Shown here piece by piece: positions 24,310 through 33,045 of a stretch of DNA of 64,000 bases. The DNA comes from Fibrobacterota bacterium. GTDB lineage: Bacteria > Fibrobacterota > Fibrobacteria > UBA11236. The position numbers and the translations under genes are program-made. Within the stretch, counting starts at the first letter, position 1. Each line of letters begins with the position of its first letter. The notes beneath the pieces were generated by a model. The model was not told where the DNA came from and did no database searches. It was given only the letters and a program-made list of their open reading frames with translations. Location of the stretch: positions 124,001-188,000 of the forward strand of contig JAQBPO010000076.1 of the NCBI GenBank assembly GCA_028287465.1, read 5' to 3'.

Positions 24310-24918
24310 ATGATCGATCAGACCGAAGAAGCCGCCGCCGTCGGGCATGAGGAACCCGTCGAAGGGACCAACGGCCACCAGCGCCCGGCCAAGACGCATC
24401 CGTATGATTTCTCCATCCTGCGCAACCTGCGCAAGGCCCAGGGCTTCACCATCGCCGACATCGCCCAGGCCTCCGGCATCTCGACCGCGGTGATCTCGCG
24501 CATCGAGCGCAACCAGGCCGTCCCCGAATTGGACACCCTGTCCCGCTTGGGCAAGGCCTTCGGGATCTCGGCCACGGATCTGCTCGGCCTCGCCGAGTTC
24601 CGCACCGCCCAGATCACCTCCTCGCAGCATTACGTATCGGGCGGGTTCCAGTTCCAGCACATCAACTTCATGAACATCCAATGCTTCCTGGGCTCCGCCC
24701 TGGCCGGCGGTACCGTCAACCGCCCGGAAGTGCATCACAACGATCACGAGATCTGCTGGGTGCTCCAGGGCAGCATCGAAATGGTCCTGAACGAGGAACG
24801 CCACGTCCTCAAGGAAGGCGATGCCATCCAGTTCGACGCCGTACTCACGCATACCTATCGCGCCCTGTCCGATTGCCGCATCCTGACCTTGCACATCCGC
24901 AAGGGGAAGCAGATCTAA
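24310..24918 (+). CDS. XRE-family regulator with C-terminal cupin domain
   Basis: 202 aa. Residues 35-95 hold a lambda-repressor-like helix-turn-helix: LRNLRKAQGFTIADIAQASG, ISTAVISRIERNQAVPELDTL. The C-terminal half is a cupin (VHHNDHEICWVLQGSIEMVLN, LKEGDAIQFDAVLTHTYRAL) with several His likely to bind metal or a sugar acid. Such proteins act as small-molecule-responsive repressors or activators. It starts 9 bases after the enolase-superfamily stop, so it sits within the operon it probably controls. Confidence 0.88.
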   Translation: MIDQTEEAAAVGHEEPVEGTNGHQRPAKTHPYDFSILRNLRKAQGFTIADIAQASGISTAVISRIERNQAVPELDTLSRLGKAFGISATDLLGLAEFRTAQITSSQHYVSGGFQFQHINFMNIQCFLGSALAGGTVNRPEVHHNDHEICWVLQGSIEMVLNEERHVLKEGDAIQFDAVLTHTYRALSDCRILTLHIRKGKQI

Positions 24919-24995
24919 GCCTTTTCCGTACCCGAATCCGAACCCAACTCCCAACCAAAGGCCGTCGGGCAAGCGACGGCGGAAACCGGTGAACC

Positions 24996-25265
24996 ATGCA
25001 AATTCCACTCGCTGATTTCGCGGCCCCGGCGGCCCAGACCGCAACTCTTACGGACGGGCCCACCCGGACCATCACCTTGGGCCGGAACCGCCTGAACACC
25101 ATCGAAAACTGGTCCAAGCCCATCGGCAAGTCCGCCAGGCTCCGGGAACGCCTCGACGGCCGATCCCTGCCCCTTCCGGTCTCCTCCTTCATCCGCACCG
25201 TCACCCTCGCCGCCTCCCGCAAGGATGGCCGCGACCTTCCCCGCCATCCGGATCCCCGCGCATGA
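24996..25265 (+). CDS. Small open frame overlapping the GH88 start (doubtful)
   Basis: 89 aa, no recognised domain. Its TGA overlaps the ATG of the GH88 gene as ATGA, the arrangement of translationally coupled genes. The composition (many Arg, Pro, Thr) does not look clearly like a folded protein, and no strong ribosome-binding site precedes ATG 24996. It may be a real coupling leader or chance. Confidence 0.3.
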   Translation: MQIPLADFAAPAAQTATLTDGPTRTITLGRNRLNTIENWSKPIGKSARLRERLDGRSLPLPVSSFIRTVTLAASRKDGRDLPRHPDPRA

Positions 25266-26650
25266 TCGAGATCAAGAATTCCCTGAAGGCCCAGGACCTC
25301 TCCGCCAAGCTGGACCGCCTCTGGGCCGTCTCCGGAGAAAAGATCAAATCCATCGAAAAGGGCTGGGATCCGGCCCAGGGATCCCCCGTCTTCACCATCA
25401 AGGGCCGGTACACCTCCAAGGGCTGGACGGAGTGGACCCAGGGATTCGTATACGGATCGGCCTTGCTCCAGTACGATGCGACGGACGACGGCGCCTTCCT
25501 GCGGATCGGCCGCGACCATACCTTCAAGGACATGGCCGGGCACATCACCCATATGGGCGTGCACGATCACGGATTCAACAACGTCAGCACCTACGGCAAC
25601 CTGTGGCGCCTCATCGGCGAGGGCCGCATCCAGTCCGAAGGGCGCGAAAAGGATTTCTACGAACTGGCCCTCAAGTGCTCCGGCGCCGTCCAGGCCATGC
25701 GGTGGACCCCGATCAACAACGGCAAGGGGTACATCCATTCCTTCAACGGCCCCCATTCCCTCTTCGCGGACACCATCCGCTCCCTGCGCGCCCTGGCCGT
25801 CTCCCATAAGCTGGGGCATACCCTGCTCGGGGAGAAGGACGCCAAGATCAACCTGCTCCAGCGCCTTGTCGACCACGCGGCCGTAACCGCCGAGTTCACC
25901 CTGTTCTACGGGGAAGGCCGGGACAGCTACGATGTGCCCGCCCTGCGCGGCCGCGCCGCCCACGAGATCATCTTCAACACCACGGACGGCAGCTACCGCT
26001 GCCCCAATTCCCAGCAGGGCTACGCCCCGTTCACGACCTGGACGCGGGGGCTCGCCTGGATCATGCTCGGCTACGCCGAGGAGCTGGAATTCCTCGCCAC
26101 CCTGTCCGACAAGGAACTGGACGCAGTAGGCGGACGCAAGCCCGTGGAAGCCATGATGCTCAAGGCGGCCAAGGCCTCCTGCGACTTCTACATCTCCCAG
26201 ACCCCCAAGGACGGCATCCCCTATTGGGATACCGGCGCGCCCAACCTGCACAAGCTCGGCGACTACCTGGACAAGCCCGCGGATCCGTTCAACGAGCACG
26301 AGCCCGTGGACAGTTCCGCCGCCGCCATCGCGTCCCAGGGCCTCCTGCGCCTGGGCCGCCTCCTGCGCGCCAGGGGGGAAAACGCCGAGGGCGATCGCTA
26401 CTGGCAGGCCGGCCTCACCGTGGTCGATCGCCTCTTCGAGGAACCTTACCTGAGCACCGATCCGGCGCACCAGGGCCTGCTCCTGCATTCGGTCTACCAT
26501 CGTCCCAACGGCTGGGATCATATCCCGCCGGGAGCCAAGGTCCCCCTGGGCGAGTCCAGCCAGTGGGGGGATTACCATGCGCGGGAAGTGGCGCTTTACC
26601 TGCAGCGGATCATCAGGAACGGGAAGTATTACGCGTTCTACGGGACGTAA
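25262..26650 (+). CDS. GH88 unsaturated glucuronyl hydrolase
   Basis: 462 aa with the alpha/alpha barrel motifs of GH88: HMGVHDHGFNNVSTYGNLWRL (first catalytic Asp region), TWTRGLAWIMLGYAEELEF, GIPYWDTGAPN, EPVDSSAAAIASQGLLRL and LLLHSVYHRPNGWDH. The family hydrates the 4,5-double bond made by polysaccharide lyases and so releases 4-deoxy-5-keto uronate. No signal peptide is seen, so it acts on imported oligosaccharides in the cytoplasm. It shares an operon with the SDR, aldolase and kinase downstream. Confidence 0.88.
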   Translation: MIEIKNSLKAQDLSAKLDRLWAVSGEKIKSIEKGWDPAQGSPVFTIKGRYTSKGWTEWTQGFVYGSALLQYDATDDGAFLRIGRDHTFKDMAGHITHMGVHDHGFNNVSTYGNLWRLIGEGRIQSEGREKDFYELALKCSGAVQAMRWTPINNGKGYIHSFNGPHSLFADTIRSLRALAVSHKLGHTLLGEKDAKINLLQRLVDHAAVTAEFTLFYGEGRDSYDVPALRGRAAHEIIFNTTDGSYRCPNSQQGYAPFTTWTRGLAWIMLGYAEELEFLATLSDKELDAVGGRKPVEAMMLKAAKASCDFYISQTPKDGIPYWDTGAPNLHKLGDYLDKPADPFNEHEPVDSSAAAIASQGLLRLGRLLRARGENAEGDRYWQAGLTVVDRLFEEPYLSTDPAHQGLLLHSVYHRPNGWDHIPPGAKVPLGESSQWGDYHAREVALYLQRIIRNGKYYAFYGT

Positions 26651-26668
26651 CGGCAAAAAGGAATCGCA

Positions 26669-27448
26669 ATGTCCATTTCTTCCAAACGCGTCGCCGCCAT
26701 CACCGGAGGCGGCCGCGGAATCGGCCTCGGCATCTCCACCGTCCTCGCCAGGGAAGGCTTCGATCTCGCGATCTGCGGCCAGAAGGAGGAGAAGGACGTC
26801 GAATCCCTAGAAGGCCTGCGCAAGCTGGGCGCGAGGGTCCTGTACGCCAAGGCGAACGTGGCCGAGGCCCGCGATCGGGAAGCCTTTCTGGCCATGATCA
26901 AGGAAACCTTCGGCCGCCTGGACGTCCTGGTCAACAACGCCGGCATCGCCCCCAAGGTGCGGGCCGACATCCTTGAGGCCGGCGAGGAAAGCTTCGACGA
27001 CCTCATCAAGGTGAACCTGCGGGGCCCCTACTTCCTCACGCAGAAGGCGGCCCAGTGGATGATCGCCCAGCGCAAGGACGACCCCTCCCGAGTCCAATCC
27101 GTCATCAACATCACTTCCGTCTCAGCCACCGTCGCTTCCGTGAACCGCGGGGACTATTGCCTCGCGAAAGCGGCCCTGGGCATGTCCAACCAGCTCTGGT
27201 CGGTGCGCCTGGCGGAGTTCGGCATCCCCGTATACGAAGTCCGTCCCGGCATCATCAAGACCGACATGACCTCGGGCGTTACGGGCAAGTACGACGCCCT
27301 CATCGCCGGCGGCCTCATCCCCCAGAACCGCTGGGGTTTTCCCGAAGACGTGGGCAAGGCCGTGGCCATGCTGGCCCGGGGGGATCTCCCCTATTCGACG
27401 GGGCAGGTGATCATGGTGGATGGCGGGATGACCCTGGCCCGGTTGTAA
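26669..27448 (+). CDS. Short-chain dehydrogenase/reductase, KduD-like by context
   Basis: 259 aa. Rossmann motif TGGGRGIGLGI, VNNAGIAP (NNAG), catalytic Ser in NITSVSATVAS, YxxxK as DYCLAKAAL and C-terminal YSTGQVIMVDGGM. It uses NAD(P)H. In this position it could reduce 2,5-diketo-3-deoxygluconate to KDG, the KduD reaction. By sequence alone it is a generic FabG-type SDR, so the substrate is inferred from neighbours. It starts 18 bases after the GH88 stop. Confidence 0.85.
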   Translation: MSISSKRVAAITGGGRGIGLGISTVLAREGFDLAICGQKEEKDVESLEGLRKLGARVLYAKANVAEARDREAFLAMIKETFGRLDVLVNNAGIAPKVRADILEAGEESFDDLIKVNLRGPYFLTQKAAQWMIAQRKDDPSRVQSVINITSVSATVASVNRGDYCLAKAALGMSNQLWSVRLAEFGIPVYEVRPGIIKTDMTSGVTGKYDALIAGGLIPQNRWGFPEDVGKAVAMLARGDLPYSTGQVIMVDGGMTLARL

Positions 27449-27469
27449 ACCATGAAACCATTTTCCGCT

Positions 27470-27505
27470 TTCCATCCAGCATTCCATCCAGCATTCCATC
27501 CAGCC
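27470..27505. repeat. Three 12-bp tandem repeats before the aldolase gene
   Basis: TTCCATCCAGCA three times in a row, the last ending in C. They lie between the SDR stop and the GGGAG ribosome-binding site of the aldolase, and lengthen that intergenic gap to 68 bases. Confidence 0.85.
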
Positions 27506-27516
27506 GGGAGAATGAA

Positions 27517-28149
27517 TTGAGCAACCTGATAGACCGACTCCAAACCATCCGGCTCATGCCCGTCGTCATCATCGACCGGGCCGAAGACGCTTGGCCCCTG
27601 GCCCAGGCCCTGAAGGCCGGCGGGCTTCCCTGCGCCGAGGTCACCTTCCGCACCGCCGCTGCCGAAGCGGCCATCCGGGAGATCGCCAAGGACAAGGACA
27701 TCTGCCTGGGCGCAGGAACCATCCTGCAGCCCGATCAGGTCGACCGTGCCCTTGCGGCCGGCGCCACCTACATCGTTTCCCCGGGCTTCAACGCCAAGGT
27801 CGTCCGCCGCTGCCAGGAGCTTAAGGTGCCCGTGTTCCCGGGCGTGGCCACTCCCACCGAGATCCAGATGGCCATGGACGAAGGCGTGGACGTCGTGAAA
27901 TTCTTCCCGGCGGAAGCCATCGGCGGCATCAAGGCACTGAAGGCCATCGCCGCGCCCTTTTCCATGATGCGCTTCATCCCCACGGGCGGCATCGATCTCG
28001 CCAGGCTCCCGGAATACCTGGCCTTCAAGGCCGTGGTGGCCGTGGGCGGCAGCTTCATGGTCGCGCCCGACCTGCTCAAGGCCGGCAACTGGGCCGAAGT
28101 GACGCGCCTTTCCGCCCAGGCGGTCGCGCTCACCGTGCCCAAGAAGTAA
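27517..28149 (+). CDS. eda: KDPG/KHG aldolase
   Basis: 210 aa from TTG 27517, chosen because GGGAG stands 6 bases upstream and no ATG is available before the conserved LMPVVIIDRAEDAWPLAQAL. Motifs: EVTFRTAAAEAAIR, GAGTILQPDQVDRALAAGA, ATPTEIQMAM and the Schiff-base lysine in VVKFFPAEAIGG. It cleaves 2-keto-3-deoxy-6-phosphogluconate to pyruvate and glyceraldehyde 3-phosphate, the last step of this cluster's pathway. KDG kinase follows 64 bases later. Confidence 0.92.
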   Translation: MSNLIDRLQTIRLMPVVIIDRAEDAWPLAQALKAGGLPCAEVTFRTAAAEAAIREIAKDKDICLGAGTILQPDQVDRALAAGATYIVSPGFNAKVVRRCQELKVPVFPGVATPTEIQMAMDEGVDVVKFFPAEAIGGIKALKAIAAPFSMMRFIPTGGIDLARLPEYLAFKAVVAVGGSFMVAPDLLKAGNWAEVTRLSAQAVALTVPKK

Positions 28150-28213
28150 CATTCACGATACCGAGCCGCCACGGAAGGCGGCCCCCGGCCCGGCCGGGAT
28201 TAACGGAGGAACC

Positions 28214-29314
28214 ATGAGCCTTTTGACCGTCAAAGCCAAGGACCAATGCCGCTTCGACCAGGTGTCCCTGGGCGAAATCATGCTCCGTCTCGATCCGGGC
28301 GACGTGCGCATCAAGACGGCGCGCAGCTTCAACGCCTGGGAGGGCGGAGGCGAATACAACGTGGCCCGCGGCCTGCGCCGCTGCTTCGGCATGCGCACGG
28401 CGGTGGTGACAGCCTTCGCGGACAACGAGGTGGGCCGTCTCATCGAGGATTTCATCCTCCAGGGCGGGGTCGACACCTCCTTCCTCAAATGGGTCCCCTA
28501 TGACGGCCTGGGCCGGAAGACCCGCAACGGGCTGAACTTCACCGAGCGGGGCTTCGGGGTGCGCGGCGCCGTGGGAGTCTCCGATCGCGGCCATACCGCC
28601 GCCAGCCAGCTCAAGAAGGGCGATATCGACTGGGAGGACGTATTCGGCAGGCAGGGCGCCCGCTGGTTCCATACCGGCGGCATCTACGCCGGGCTTTCCG
28701 AAACCACGCCGGACGTGATCGAAGAGGCCATGGTGGCCGCCAAGAAGCACGGAACCCTCATCTCCTTCGACCTGAACTACCGGCCCAGCCTCTGGAAGAA
28801 CTTCGGCGGGCAGAAGCGTGCCCAGGAGGTCAACCGGAAACTCGCGCGTTACGTGGACGTGATGATCGGCAACGAGGAGGACTTCACCGCTTCCCTCGGC
28901 TTCCACGTGGAAGGCACGGACGAGAACCTCACCTCGGTCGAGGCGGAGAATTTCAAGAAGATGATCGGCGAGGTCACCAAGGAGTTCCCGAACTTCAAGG
29001 TCATCGCCACCACCCTGCGCACCGTACGGTCCGCGTCCCTGAACGATTGGGGCGCCGTGGCCTGGGGCGGAGGCAGGTTCCACGAATCCGCCATGCGCCG
29101 CAACCTCGAGATCTTCGACCGCGTGGGCGGCGGGGACAGCTTCGCCTCCGGCCTCATTTACGGGCTCCTGGAAAAGAACGACCTGGCCCAGGCCGTGGAA
29201 TACGGCGCGGCCCATGGCGCCCTGGCCATGACCACGCCCGGCGATACCTCAATGGCGAGCCTGGCCGAGGTGGAAAGCCTGGTCAAGGGCGGCGGCGCCC
29301 GCGTCCAACGCTGA
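28214..29314 (+). CDS. kdgK: PfkB-family 2-keto-3-deoxygluconate kinase
   Basis: 366 aa. It has SLGEIMLRLDPGD and WEGGGEYNVARGLRRCFG (substrate side), NGLNFTERGFGVRGAVG and FDLNYRPSLW, typical of KDG kinases, with the PfkB signature RVGGGDSFASGLIYGLL (the catalytic Asp; GGGD instead of GAGD). It phosphorylates KDG to KDPG for the aldolase upstream. GGAGGAACC precedes ATG 28214. It is the last gene of the uronate run. Confidence 0.9.
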   Translation: MSLLTVKAKDQCRFDQVSLGEIMLRLDPGDVRIKTARSFNAWEGGGEYNVARGLRRCFGMRTAVVTAFADNEVGRLIEDFILQGGVDTSFLKWVPYDGLGRKTRNGLNFTERGFGVRGAVGVSDRGHTAASQLKKGDIDWEDVFGRQGARWFHTGGIYAGLSETTPDVIEEAMVAAKKHGTLISFDLNYRPSLWKNFGGQKRAQEVNRKLARYVDVMIGNEEDFTASLGFHVEGTDENLTSVEAENFKKMIGEVTKEFPNFKVIATTLRTVRSASLNDWGAVAWGGGRFHESAMRRNLEIFDRVGGGDSFASGLIYGLLEKNDLAQAVEYGAAHGALAMTTPGDTSMASLAEVESLVKGGGARVQR

Positions 29315-29507
29315 CGGCCGCCCCGGGCCGTAACCGGGGTCCGGCCGGCGCAACGCCCGCAACGGCTGAACCGCGCCTTCGCGGGCAGCGATCGTAACCT
29401 CCCTTCCTCATGGCCGGTTTCCCGAGCCCTTCTTCCTCCCTCATCGGATAGATTCATCCTCCGAGGGCGAATGCCCTCCACGGGGCGGACGGCCCGAAGG
29501 GATCGCC

Positions 29508-30389
29508 ATGAACATCGGAAAAAGGGCCGCATCCCCCATGGAAAACCAGCCCGTTGGAAAGCGGGCCCGGAAGGAAGGAACCACGGCGGCCCCTCCGACT
29601 GCAACGGAATCCCAAGCCCCTGTCCGCGATATCCTTCCAAGAAGGCCCGATCGACCGGTTCTTTCACCGCTCATCATACCCGAACTTTCCGTCCCCGCTC
29701 GCCCCGCGGAAGCTTCTTCCAAGCGCGCCCTCTCCCCCGGAACCGGAAGCCCATCCCAGGCGCCCGTGGATAGCGCCCATCCGAAGACGCCTTCCGCTTC
29801 CAGCCCGACCCTTACCCCCAACGGCCGCCAGCTCAAGGAACTGACCCGGGAAGACGACCAGATGTTCGCCGTGCCCTCAAGGCCCGCCGGCAAGCGGCCC
29901 ATGTCCCCGGGCGAGCACTCCGCTGCGGAATCCTTCCGCGCCAATATCGAAGCCGCCGATCCCAACCGGAACCTCAGGCGCGATGGCGAGTTCTTCCAGA
30001 CCTTCCGGATGGAAGATGGGCGCGCGGTTCCGAACATCCCCGTCCATTACGAACGCGGCGGGGGGATCGGAAATCCTCCCCCAGGATCGCTGCCTCCCGG
30101 CACCAGCCATGTCATTCATAGCCATCCCAAGGACGGCTTAAGCGACCGGCCCAGCTCGGACGATTATTACGAGGCGTGGAAGACGAAGAAAACGGCGGGC
30201 GCGCCCAAGGAGATGATGTTCGACATCGGGCGGGACAGATTCTACGGGTACGAGGGAAGTTACCCCCCCTCCTTCGAGCGCCTCAAGCCGCCCGGTTCCC
30301 CGGACACTCCCCCGCGTACGCCGGGATCGGCCTCGTCCTCATCCTCGTCCGGTTCGGAAGGCTTCCCGGATTCCCCGGGGTCCCTATAG
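29508..30389 (+). CDS. JAMM-like protein with NLS-like N-terminus (copy A)
   Basis: 293 aa, with no signal peptide. Residues 5-23 read KRAASPMENQPVGKRARKE, matching the bipartite nuclear-localisation pattern (two basics, about 11 residues, KRARK). A Ser/Pro-rich disordered part runs to about 140. A compact domain follows: DGEFFQTF, LPPGTSHVIHSHPKDG, SSDDYYEAW (H-x-H-P...S-x-x-D, the zinc motif of JAMM/MPN and DUF4329-type domains) and DRFYGYEGSYPPSFERLKP. The tail is Ser-rich. A paralogous core lies at 44934-45677. A peptidase or deamidase effector role is inferred; family membership rests on motif reading. Confidence 0.65.
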   Translation: MNIGKRAASPMENQPVGKRARKEGTTAAPPTATESQAPVRDILPRRPDRPVLSPLIIPELSVPARPAEASSKRALSPGTGSPSQAPVDSAHPKTPSASSPTLTPNGRQLKELTREDDQMFAVPSRPAGKRPMSPGEHSAAESFRANIEAADPNRNLRRDGEFFQTFRMEDGRAVPNIPVHYERGGGIGNPPPGSLPPGTSHVIHSHPKDGLSDRPSSDDYYEAWKTKKTAGAPKEMMFDIGRDRFYGYEGSYPPSFERLKPPGSPDTPPRTPGSASSSSSSGSEGFPDSPGSL

Positions 30390-30690
30390 ACCGTAACCCC
30401 CCGGGACGGACGCCGCGCGGGTCACGCCGTCCATCCCATCCCTCGAAAAAAGGCGGCCCGCAACGATAAGGGGTACCGATGCGGACCTGTCGCGTACATC
30501 CGAGGGCGAACCCGGATCCCGCGCATGTCGTTTCGCCCGTTCCACCGGCAATCGGCCGCCGGAGAAAGGCGATGAGTCCACAAATTAATGGGTCAATGGG
30601 CGGTATCGAAGGGCGACCGGGCCTGAAAGCGTTCCCATTTGAGAACGGCGAACGGTGAAGGATCAAAGGTCACCGACCAGCGGGAAAGGA
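30390..30690. other. Gene-free stretch after JAMM-like copy A
   Basis: 301 bases between convergent genes. I see no gene, strong terminator or repeat. Confidence 0.55.
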
Positions 30691-31452
30691 TCAGCGCTTC
30701 GGGAGCCCGGCGAGCCAGGCCCGGCAAACCGACTCCACCTCGGCAAGGACTTCCCCGCGGGTGCGGCCGGACCGCTTGGGAACCATGAGGCCATGATCCG
30801 CCCCCTCGATCCAATGATGCGTCCAGCGGGACGCCTTCGCGACGGCCTTGTCCATCAGCCTGGGCGTGCAAAAGGCATCCTTCGTGCCCGACAGGCTCAA
30901 GACCGGAACGTTCAACCCTTCCATGTGGTCGAGCCGTAGCTTTTCGGGATGCCCGGGCGGATGCAAGGGATAGGAGAACAGGATCAGCCCGCGGCAGGGA
31001 TGGCCTCCGGAGGCCAGGGCGAGCGCGGCACGGGTGCCCATGGAATGGCCGGCAAGGATGAGGAAGCCGGGCTTTTCCCCGGTAGTAAGGCATTCGGCCT
31101 CCTCGCGGAAGCGTTCAACCAGGACCGGCATGCGGTCGGGGAATTTCCGGCCTTCGGCGCGGTAGGGGAAATCGAAGCGTAGGGGCGTAAGGCCGGTCGC
31201 GGCCAGGGCACCGGCCAAGGCGAGGATATGCGGATGATCCATGTGGCCGCCCGCTCCGTGCGCCAGAAGGACATGCCCTTCCTTGCCGGGCAAAAGAAAA
31301 CCCGTCTTGGCCGGAGCCGAGGCGGGTGTTTCGGAAGCGGAAGGTTTTCGCGTCCTGGGCTTGGACGGCTTGGCGCTTTTGGCGCCCTTCATGAGCCCGG
31401 CGCTTCCTGCGCCTTTCACGGGCTTGGCGGCATTCCCTGCCTTCCCACCCAT
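30691..31452 (-). CDS. Alpha/beta hydrolase (TEX30/KANL3-like)
   Basis: 253 aa. The first 45 residues are Lys/Ala/Ser-rich and probably disordered. The hydrolase core has VLLAHGAGGHMDHP (oxyanion), LRFDFPYRAEGR, LAGHSMGTRAALALA (nucleophile Ser), LSGTKDAFCTP (acid) and EGADHGLMVPKRSGRT (His). This is the small dienelactone-hydrolase-related group with unknown natural substrates. It begins 10 bases after the small membrane protein gene, so the two are probably co-transcribed. Confidence 0.82.
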   Translation of the reverse strand: MGGKAGNAAKPVKGAGSAGLMKGAKSAKPSKPRTRKPSASETPASAPAKTGFLLPGKEGHVLLAHGAGGHMDHPHILALAGALAATGLTPLRFDFPYRAEGRKFPDRMPVLVERFREEAECLTTGEKPGFLILAGHSMGTRAALALASGGHPCRGLILFSYPLHPPGHPEKLRLDHMEGLNVPVLSLSGTKDAFCTPRLMDKAVAKASRWTHHWIEGADHGLMVPKRSGRTRGEVLAEVESVCRAWLAGLPKR

Positions 31453-31462
31453 GGAAAAGGGC

Positions 31463-31648
31463 TCAGCCCAGCCAATGTTCGCGGCTCCAGAAGAGCATCA
31501 GGCCGAAGGCGGTGCAGAAGCCGAAAAAGGAATTCCAGAGGACCAGGCCGATGACCAGGGTCGCGCCCGTCGACAAGGCGTAGGTGACCGAAGCGGCGGC
31601 GCCCGCGGCCCAGATGATGAAGAGGATGGCTGCTGAAAGAAGGTTCAT
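31463..31648 (-). CDS. Small two-helix membrane protein, unknown function
   Basis: 61 aa from ATG 31648, with GGAGCG upstream. It consists almost entirely of two hydrophobic helices (LLSAAILFIIWAAGAAASV and TLVIGLVLWNSFFGFCTAFG) and ends SREHWLG. No family recognised. It is directly followed by the alpha/beta hydrolase gene. Confidence 0.6.
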   Translation of the reverse strand: MNLLSAAILFIIWAAGAAASVTYALSTGATLVIGLVLWNSFFGFCTAFGLMLFWSREHWLG

Positions 31649-31778
31649 TTTGCGCTCCACAAACCCGGGCCGACAACCGGCCAGGCCCGCAAAGTATAGC
31701 AAAAGGCCGGGGCGGAAGGGGAGGGTCTCCATATCCCTCCCCCCGGAAAAAATACCGGATTTCAGGAGGAGGCGGAGC

Positions 31779-32783
31779 TCAACGCCTTGGAAACGCCAGG
31801 GTCCGCGAGACGGGTCGGCCGTCGATCGAACCCTGGAGCCGGTAGATGCCGGGAGCGGGCCGGGCGGACCCGGCGATTTCGGTACCGTCCCCGCGGAGGG
31901 TCTCAACATTGCGGCCAAAGATGTCATGGATATCCAGATCCCACGCTGCGTGACGATCCAGGCCGAGGCGGATCCGGCCGTCGCGGGAGGGGAGCAGCCG
32001 GAGGCCGATCGGGAATCCGTTCCGGGATGCGCGTATCGCGACCCGCTGATCCGGCCACTGGAAGGTCCCGGACGCCCAGGGATCTTCGGCAAGCGGACGG
32101 ATCTTTATATTGCGGTACCAGACGCGGCTGGCATGGTCCTGCAGGAAAAGCTTGCCCGCATGGATGTCCCCGTAGAGGGGAAAGGGGTTGTATTTGCTGG
32201 TGTCGAAGCGCGCCTTCCAGACCGGATCCCCGATGACGTACTCCAACAGCTTCGTTCCGTTCCCGAAGTGGGCTACCTTATCCTCGTACATGATCACGTC
32301 GAGGGTGTTGAATTCCTGCGCGGATCGTATCCAGGGATGCGAAGGCTCGAACATCGCGTAACAGGCACCGGGGCTTGTGCGCTCGATGCCCCCGCGGTAA
32401 TCGGGATGCAACCTTCCGCAGATCTGGGTCTCCGGGCCGGTGCGGATGTTTTCCTTCTCCTGGGTCTCGAGGTACCGCAGGAAGACGCCGCTATTCCCGG
32501 AATCCGGCAGCTTCCAATCGAGGGAGATTTCGAAGTTCTTGTAGGTGAACTGCTCCGGCGCCAGCAAGGCGCCGGCCCCTTGGGCGCGCAGGTAGATCGA
32601 GCTGTCCTTGATGGTCCAACCATAATCCTTGATCGAATCGGAACGGAAGGAATGCCACCCGGCCAAGGACTTGCCGTTGAACATCAACTCCCAGCCCGCG
32701 GCCTTTTCCGCTTCGGTCAGGACGTTAGGCTGCCCCCAGCCCGCGGTGAAGAGTACGCCCAGCAAAAATGCCCGATTTTTCAT
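31779..32783 (-). CDS. DUF1080 (3-keto-disaccharide hydrolase-like) secreted protein 1
   Basis: 334 aa with a signal peptide (KNRAFLLGVLFTAGWGQ). Residues 25-235 are a DUF1080 lectin-like sandwich: GWELMFNGKSLAGWHSF, ISLDWKLPDSGNSGVFLRY, TGPETQIC, and HFGNGTKLLEYVIG. The last 90 residues form a separate Ig-like/FlgD-like domain ending in Arg-Arg. DUF1080 proteins bind or hydrolyse glycosides, including 3-keto-glycosides. A second copy lies at 36295 beyond metK-ahcY. Confidence 0.82.
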   Translation of the reverse strand: MKNRAFLLGVLFTAGWGQPNVLTEAEKAAGWELMFNGKSLAGWHSFRSDSIKDYGWTIKDSSIYLRAQGAGALLAPEQFTYKNFEISLDWKLPDSGNSGVFLRYLETQEKENIRTGPETQICGRLHPDYRGGIERTSPGACYAMFEPSHPWIRSAQEFNTLDVIMYEDKVAHFGNGTKLLEYVIGDPVWKARFDTSKYNPFPLYGDIHAGKLFLQDHASRVWYRNIKIRPLAEDPWASGTFQWPDQRVAIRASRNGFPIGLRLLPSRDGRIRLGLDRHAAWDLDIHDIFGRNVETLRGDGTEIAGSARPAPGIYRLQGSIDGRPVSRTLAFPRR

Positions 32784-33045
32784 CTTTTACAAATATATCC
32801 CATGGTGGAGCCCCTGCCCCGGCATTCTTGGATTCTCCCGTAAAATTACGCGAATCCGGCATTTGTGGCTTTTCCAGCCTGATTTGGCCTATTTTTCCAC
32901 CCCGAAGGTAATATCAATCCATCACGATAAGTCGATGCATATCCGCAGGGAATATTGTACACTTAGAGTAAGGCCTTGCCGGCCACCACCCGACCAGGTC
33001 GGGGGATGACCCATATCGGCTTCGAAACTTTATCAGGAGTTCTTA
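32784..33045. promoter_or_regulatory. metK upstream region with a short palindrome
   Basis: 262 bases between divergent genes, AT-rich in the middle. CCCGACC-A-GGTCGGG at 32989-33003 is the strongest structure and lies 42 bases before the metK ATG; AGGAG precedes the start. I looked for SAM-I-like and SAM-II-like motifs and did not recognise any. Confidence 0.35.

Noticed and set aside
32784-33045. SAM-responsive riboswitch in front of metK
   Set aside because: The gene context would suit it, but I could not find a SAM-I-like core or a SAM-II-like pattern; only a short palindrome is present.
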